Assembly: GCA_905221605.1 (NCBI GenBank)
Contig: CAJNDS010002126.1
Span: 62,501-126,500 of the forward strand
DNA from: Symbiodinium natans
Lineage: Eukaryota; Sar; Dinophyceae; Suessiales; Symbiodiniaceae
Direction of reading: 5' to 3'
DNA: 64,000 nt
Shown: positions 61,494 through 64,000 of the stretch, piece after piece
Numbering within the stretch: the first letter of the stretch is position 1
How the letters are laid out: each line of letters opens with the position of its first letter
Made by a program: the position numbers and the translations under genes
The notes under the pieces: model-generated
The model's database searches: none
Told to the model about the DNA's origin: nothing
What the model saw: only the letters and a program-made list of their open reading frames with translations

Positions 61494-63622
61494 GGGCTTT
61501 AGGGTTGAGGGGCTTTCGGGTGAGGATTCAAGGTGACGCTTTAGGGTTTAGGGTTGAGGATTCAAGGTGAGGGTTTAGAGCTGTAGGGTTTAGGGTGGAG
61601 GATACAAGGCTTTGGGGTTTTGGGTTGAGGCTTCAAGGCTTTAGATTTTTTTAGTTTAGGGTTGAGGATTCAAGGTTTGGGGTTTAAGGAGGTTGAGGGT
61701 TTTAGGGCGTAGGCTAAGGCCAGTGGTTGTGATGAAGAGGCTGTCGTAGGAACCCCTAAACCCTAAACCCTAAACCCTAAACCCTAAACCCTAAACCCTA
61801 AACCCTAAACCCTAAACCCCGCTTCAAGATGCACAGCACTGAAGAGGAGGGAAGGCCCAAGCCCTGAAAACCCGAAACATGAAGCCCTGAACCTTGCCAC
61901 GCTACAAGGGCCGGGTTTAGGGTTTAGGGTTTACGGTTCAGGTTTAGGGTGTTTAGGGTTTAGGGTTTAGGGTTTAGGGTTTAGGGTTTAGGGTTTAGGG
62001 TTTAGGGTTTAGGGTTTAGGGTTTAGGGTGCAGGGTTTAGGGTTTCGGGCTTCGGGAATCCAAAAACGCTCGGCCGTTCCGAGCAGCCAGCTCATTGAGG
62101 AGCTTGGTCTTGCCCGTGGCACTCCGGCGGAGCGCGTGTATCAGCAGCATGCAAGGGGACAGAGCCAACGCAAAGGCCAGGCTGCTGTAGTTCATGACGC
62201 CTATGGTCCAGATGCATCCTGCCCAAGCGCTTTTGGGCAAGAAGTATAAGACTGCTTGGACAAGGCTGGGCACCTAAGCCGTAAACCCAGGCCTCCAATG
62301 CCGTAGAACCCGAGGAGGGTGATCAGCACCATGCGCTCCACAAACAGCGGGGCAAGAACCAACTGCCCGCGAGGGTTCACCTCTCTGGAGTTTTGGGGGG
62401 AAATCTGGGAAGGCGTTCAAAAGAAGTGCCCAAAAGCAGTCGGAGATTCCTGGTCACCCCGAAGTCAAAGCAAAGGGTCTCAGGTGCCTAATGGGTTCGA
62501 AGAGCCGTTTATGGCTTCGGAGGCTTAGGGTTTAGGGTTCTGCTTCTTCGTAACAGGTACCTCAAGCCTGGAACAGGGTGTTGCCACCACCACCAACACC
62601 ACTACCACCCCTTCAAGCCATGTTAAAGCAAGCCCTAAACGGTTCAACGACTCGATGCAAAACCCTAAACCCTAAACCCGAAACCCTAAACCCTAAACCC
62701 CAGCCCCTCAGGTCAGCTGACCCGAGTGCCGGAAAACTATTGACAGTCATACGGCCGCGCGCAGCTGAGATCTTCACACGGGCCTTACTTGAAACGCTTC
62801 GAGACAAAAACTCAGCAGCTCCTTCACCAACCCCCATGCCCCACCCCCCCCCCCCCGGGCAACTGGGAAGACCCTCACCCTGAACCCGTCCTCTCCGCTC
62901 ACGGGGTCTCCCTAAACCCTAAACCCTAAACTCTCAACCCAGATATTCCGGAATCCTAAACTTGTGGGGGGTGATTGAGGGGTTGTGTGACCATAGCGAC
63001 ACATCGGCCTTGCGGTAGGCGGCGATCTCGAAGACGCACCAAAGCCTCGAGGATCAGGGCACGGGGACATGAGGACATGTCAGGTTAAGGTTTCGGGTTT
63101 GGGGTTTGGGGTTTAGGGTTTAGGGATTGGGGTTTAGGGTTTAGGGTTTGGGGTTTAGGGTTTAGAGTTTGGGGCTTCGGGTTTCGAGTTTAGGGTTTTG
63201 TGCTGAGGGTTTCGAGTTTAGGGTTTGGGGCTGAAGGTTCCGAGTTTAGGGCCTAGAGTTTAGGGCTTCAGGTCAAAAAAGGAAGCTCCAACTCAACGCC
63301 ACACATGGTGCCCCCCCATGCCTGGAGAGGTAGGAAGGGGACCAGAGGATGCGAAGCTGCTGGGAGATGCTCCTCGGCTGCTGCAGGCCCTCAGGCTGCG
63401 GGGCTAGCTATGTGGTTTTTTTTTTCAATAATAAGGGACCCTTTAAGTAATCTAGACACCCCAAGAGTAGGAGCCCCTTAGAATATGGACCCCAATAAGG
63501 TACCCCTAATATCAGATTTTTTTTGTTCTTGGGACGGGCTCTCAGGTGAATCACCGGTTTGCGAGGCTACGCCATGTTTAAGAGCAGCCTGGGAACAAGA
63601 AACCGGCGATCGCGTCGATGCC
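51055..63622 (-). CDS. TIR-like multi-pass membrane protein gene, 13 exons read, telomeric-repeat introns
   Basis: Thirteen exons in 12.6 kb, high to low coordinate. The N-terminal part reads G-I-D-A-I-A-G-F-L, then ILWSPSYLSRLWCVFEIAAY, then RGQLVLAPLFVER. This matches the TIR fold pattern: S-x-x-Y-x-x-S-x-W-C-x-x-E-L (the Glu is the NADase residue in active TIRs), followed by a P-L/I-F-x-x strand. The rest is several hydrophobic helices and a conserved-looking W-Y-G-S-x-E-A-F-T-x-Y-I-R-G-P-L. From memory this is a large Symbiodiniaceae family of unknown role; the TIR link is my inference. Nine junctions keep phase, including three split codons that restore expected residues. The upstream-most junction does not, and 58227/55422 probably misses an exon. 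Both gene ends are unknown. Confidence 0.7.
51963..51996 (-). CDS. TIR-like gene exon: DRLRSRLRGRF
   Basis: This 34-nt basic exon uses acceptor TTTCAG|GAC and donor TTCG|GTAGGT. In phase with both neighbours. Positive residues after a membrane helix fit a cytosolic loop. Confidence 0.55.
52240..52318 (-). CDS. TIR-like gene exon: LISLCVFF / LDYLLTLCIH membrane helix
   Basis: Acceptor TCTGAG|GCTC, reads LISLCVFFAATRRWLVLDYL then LTLCIH, with a consensus GT donor (CAT|GTGAGC). Two hydrophobic stretches around R-R-W. Phase 2 in, 0 out. Confidence 0.7.
53143..53365. repeat. Long CCCTAAA array with CCCTAGA variants
   Basis: About 30 units in an intron of the TIR-like gene. Together with the following TTTAGGG array (53514-53757, about 34 units) it forms a large inverted pair around a 150-bp unique island. 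Confidence 0.9.
53514..53757. repeat. Long TTTAGGG array
   Basis: About 34 nearly perfect units, in opposite orientation to the array at 53143-53365. The island between (53370-53500) has an open minus frame (K-H-G-I-L-R-L-Q-L-W-A-A-G) but is not needed for the exon chain. Confidence 0.9.
53861..54215. repeat. GGGGCT / GGGGCTGCT minisatellite
   Basis: Two stretches (53861-53940 and 54117-54215) of GGGGCT and GGGGCTGCT units. Open frames here are by-products of the repeat. Confidence 0.85.
54881..54928 (-). CDS. TIR-like gene exon: YVLLMCTPAISGMLE
   Basis: Acceptor CTAG|G, split Arg codon with 55376 in phase. Hydrophobic, probably a membrane segment. Donor GA or GC within GGAGGAGCAC; the GC choice fits the next exon. 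Confidence 0.65.
55376..55422 (-). CDS. TIR-like gene exon: DLLQSATKISNSWLA
   Basis: Acceptor CCTCGAG|GATC, GT donor GCCAG|GTGG, phase 2 out. Stands between CCCTAAA (55250-55345) and TTTAGGG (55444-55510). Another exon may lie between this and 58227. Confidence 0.6.
55847..57692 (-). pseudogene. Decayed protein-coding remnant in an intron of the TIR-like gene
   Basis: Minus-strand frames at 57692-57204 and 57207-56965 read as one protein with a one-base shift (...S-V-D-N-A then V-K-N-E-E-N-P-R-T-L-I-M-T-A-G). Further protein-like pieces continue at 56940-56575 and 56434-55847 (W-K-T-F-T-L-V-T-Q-D-M-F and W-S-N-L-L-L-H-N-S-W-H). No start codon and no splice sites that would join them were found. 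Family not recognised. It might alternatively be a real gene with introns I cannot place. Confidence 0.45.
57693..58226. other. Spacer with short telomere-like run
   Basis: A TTTAGGG run (57780-57830) and unique sequence without a defendable gene. Confidence 0.5.
58227..58274 (-). CDS. TIR-like gene exon: AFTEYIRGPLRQDWLE
   Basis: Acceptor TCGGAG|GCCTTCACGG. It continues W-Y-G-S-R-E directly into A-F-T-E-Y-I-R-G-P-L. Both intron ends carry GAG|GCCTT, an 8-bp direct repeat. GC donor CTTGAA|GCTG followed by TTTAGGG. Confidence 0.75.
59155..59197 (-). CDS. TIR-like gene exon: FVLAAIDRWYGSRE
   Basis: Acceptor GTCGAG|G and GC donor CGCGAG|GCCTTTAGGG, so telomere repeat begins two bases inside the intron. 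Phase 2 in, phase 0 out. Confidence 0.75.
59338..59412. repeat. G-rich low-complexity tract
   Basis: Runs of 4-9 G separated by A or C. Within an intron of the TIR-like gene; no gene. Confidence 0.8.
59878..60355. repeat. GATGAGGAGGG minisatellite
   Basis: About 480 bp of imperfect GGATGAGGAGG units. Pro/Ser-rich frames on the minus strand come from the repeat. Lies in the intron between exons 61371 and 59197. Confidence 0.9.
60483..60657. repeat. TTTAGGG array in intron
   Basis: About 24 units, some TTCAGGG. On its right a 100-bp open minus frame (S-V-R-S-C-Y-E-A-F-E-A) was considered as an exon, but the flanking exons join in phase without it. Confidence 0.85.
61108..61340. repeat. TA/TACA and (CA)n microsatellite
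   Basis: TATATA and TACATACA repeats (61108-61240) followed by (CA)n (61245-61340), ending about 30 bases before the donor of the exon at 61371. Confidence 0.9.
61371..61420 (-). CDS. TIR-like gene exon: EHFNLSDTRCSLDADR
   Basis: Acceptor ACCAAG|GAG. Reads EHFNLSDTRCSLDADR and ends in phase 2 at a GT donor (GGGA|GTCG). The intron after it contains a (CA)n tract of about 95 bp. Confidence 0.7.
61754..62047. repeat. CCCTAAA block then TTTAGGG block around an intronic island
   Basis: CCCTAAA units at 61754-61819 and TTTAGGG units at 61914-62047, just downstream (sense) of the exon ending at 62088. Confidence 0.9.
62088..62218 (-). CDS. TIR-like gene exon: membrane helix and cytosolic stretch
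   Basis: Acceptor GGGCAG|GATG, phase 1. Reads CIWTIGVMNYSSLAFALALS then P-C-M-L-L-I-H-A-L-R-R and T-K-L-L-N-E-L. The longest exon (131 nt) of this gene; a hydrophobic stretch of about 22 residues is evident. GC donor AGCTG|GCTG, phase 0. Confidence 0.7.
62293..62380 (-). CDS. TIR-like gene exon: APLFVERM and first membrane helix
   Basis: Starts CCAGAGAG|GTG and reads VNPRGQLVLAPLFVERMVLI then TLLGFYGIG. L-V-L-A-P-L-F is the strand after the WC-x-x-E helix; the hydrophobic helix follows. The donor is ATTGGAG|GCCT (GC), phase 1. Confidence 0.75.
63009..63045 (-). CDS. TIR-like gene exon: LWCVFEIAAYRK
   Basis: This 37-nt exon encodes LWCVFEIAAYRK after CTCGAG|G and ends at a GC donor (CGCAAG|GCCG). 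W-C-x-x-E with the Glu is the hallmark of the TIR catalytic helix. Phases 2 in and 0 out agree with both neighbours. Confidence 0.75.
63322..63389 (-). CDS. TIR-like gene exon: LRILWSPSYLS
   Basis: Reads SISQQLRILWSPSYLS at its 3' end, closing with a GC donor (TCCAG|GCATG) in phase 2. Joined to 63045 it gives S-R-L-W-C-V-F-E, the TIR-like core. Confidence 0.7.
63587..63622 (-). CDS. TIR-like gene exon: GIDAIAGFL
   Basis: After AGCAG|GGC the frame reads G-I-D-A-I-A-G-F-L-F-P, ending near CCCAG|GCTG. In TIR-like proteins this corresponds to the helix G-I-x-x-I-x-x-x-I/L before the S-x-x-L-x-V-L-W-S strand. Phase to the next exon is not resolved. Confidence 0.5.
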
Positions 63623-63917
63623 CTGCTGCTTCTTTACCTCGACGTGTTGGGACTCAAGAGGCTTCGATTTCGGGCTCGGACTGTAGGATTGCTGGTTTTT
63701 TTCAGATGCTGAGCAGGAAACAAAGTCGGAAACTTCGAGTTCACCAAAATCGCGCGACGAAATTGCAGAATGAGAAAAAGGGGGGGTTTGTAATATGTTG
63801 TGACATGCTGCAAGGTAGTTTCCCGGCAGTGGCCGTTTGTGAAGCGTCGGACGCTTCTGTGGGAAACCATGACTCAAAAAAGCCGCTCTGGGCACAAATA
63901 AGAAATGCAAAAAACTA

Positions 63918-63938
63918 TTTGGAAAAAAAACACACACA

Positions 63939-64000
<62 letters not shown>
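63918..64000. repeat. (CA)n microsatellite at the window edge
   Basis: Continuous CA dinucleotide with one CAGACA interruption, running out of the window. Confidence 0.95.

Overview
This window looks like nuclear DNA of a dinoflagellate, most likely Symbiodiniaceae. The grounds are: plant-type telomeric heptamers (TTTAGGG) throughout; every convincing gene on the minus strand over 64 kb; introns with GC, GA or GT donors and AG|G acceptors; a degenerate spliced-leader-like sequence just upstream of one gene; and a ubiquitin-like plus RCC1-repeat protein of a kind I remember as very common in Symbiodiniaceae. The family assignments come from reading the sequence; no database was searched.

Left domain (about 1-26 kb). 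At first sight this is only blocks of (TTTAGGG)n and (CCCTAAA)n. The short non-telomeric islands between the blocks are exons. Read on the minus strand from 15.7 kb down to base 1, fifteen small exons (14-89 nt) build a bestrophin-type anion channel. Eleven of the fourteen junctions keep reading phase, and at the other three the expected family residues are also missing. The introns are almost wholly telomeric repeat. On the plus strand most exons sit as (CCCTAAA)n - exon - (TTTAGGG)n, so each intron RNA starts UUUAGGG-rich and ends CCCUAAA-rich and could fold on itself. Further coding-like islands of the same kind run up to 25.8 kb, where one begins with ATG; they may be the 5' part of this gene or another gene.

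Middle domain (about 26-48.6 kb). This part is nearly free of telomeric repeats. In order of transcription (high to low coordinate) it holds: a Ubl-RCC1 repeat gene with one frameshift (48.5-47.2 kb); minisatellite and AT-rich spacer; a transposase-like ORF (44.5-43.2); a CX5R phosphatase-like gene with a 74-nt intron (43.0-41.9); an ankyrin-repeat gene with two introns (41.4-39.7); an HMG-box/transposase-C-terminus-like ORF followed by an RG-rich, proline-rich ORF, perhaps one gene (39.2-36.0); a Cys-cluster nuclear-type protein (35.1-33.3); a helical protein (33.1-31.7); a two-part lysine-rich protein (31.5-29.2); and a cytosine-5 DNA methyltransferase (28.6-26.9). Sixteen copies of an 11-nt perfect stem-loop with flanks CA...G (for example GGTCCGAGACC or GGCCTGAGGCC) are scattered through this block, all in the same orientation. 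They lie inside coding sequence in all three reading frames. I know of no described element like this.

Right domain (about 49-64 kb). The telomeric-intron architecture returns. Thirteen exons from 63.6 to 51.05 kb encode a protein with a TIR-like core (WC-x-x-E motif) followed by several membrane segments. A decayed unrelated gene (57.7-55.8 kb) lies in one of its introns. Several simple repeats, including (CA)n at the right edge, complete the window.

The two points most worth following are introns made of inverted telomeric repeats in two membrane-protein genes, and the dispersed stem-loop element in the middle gene cluster.
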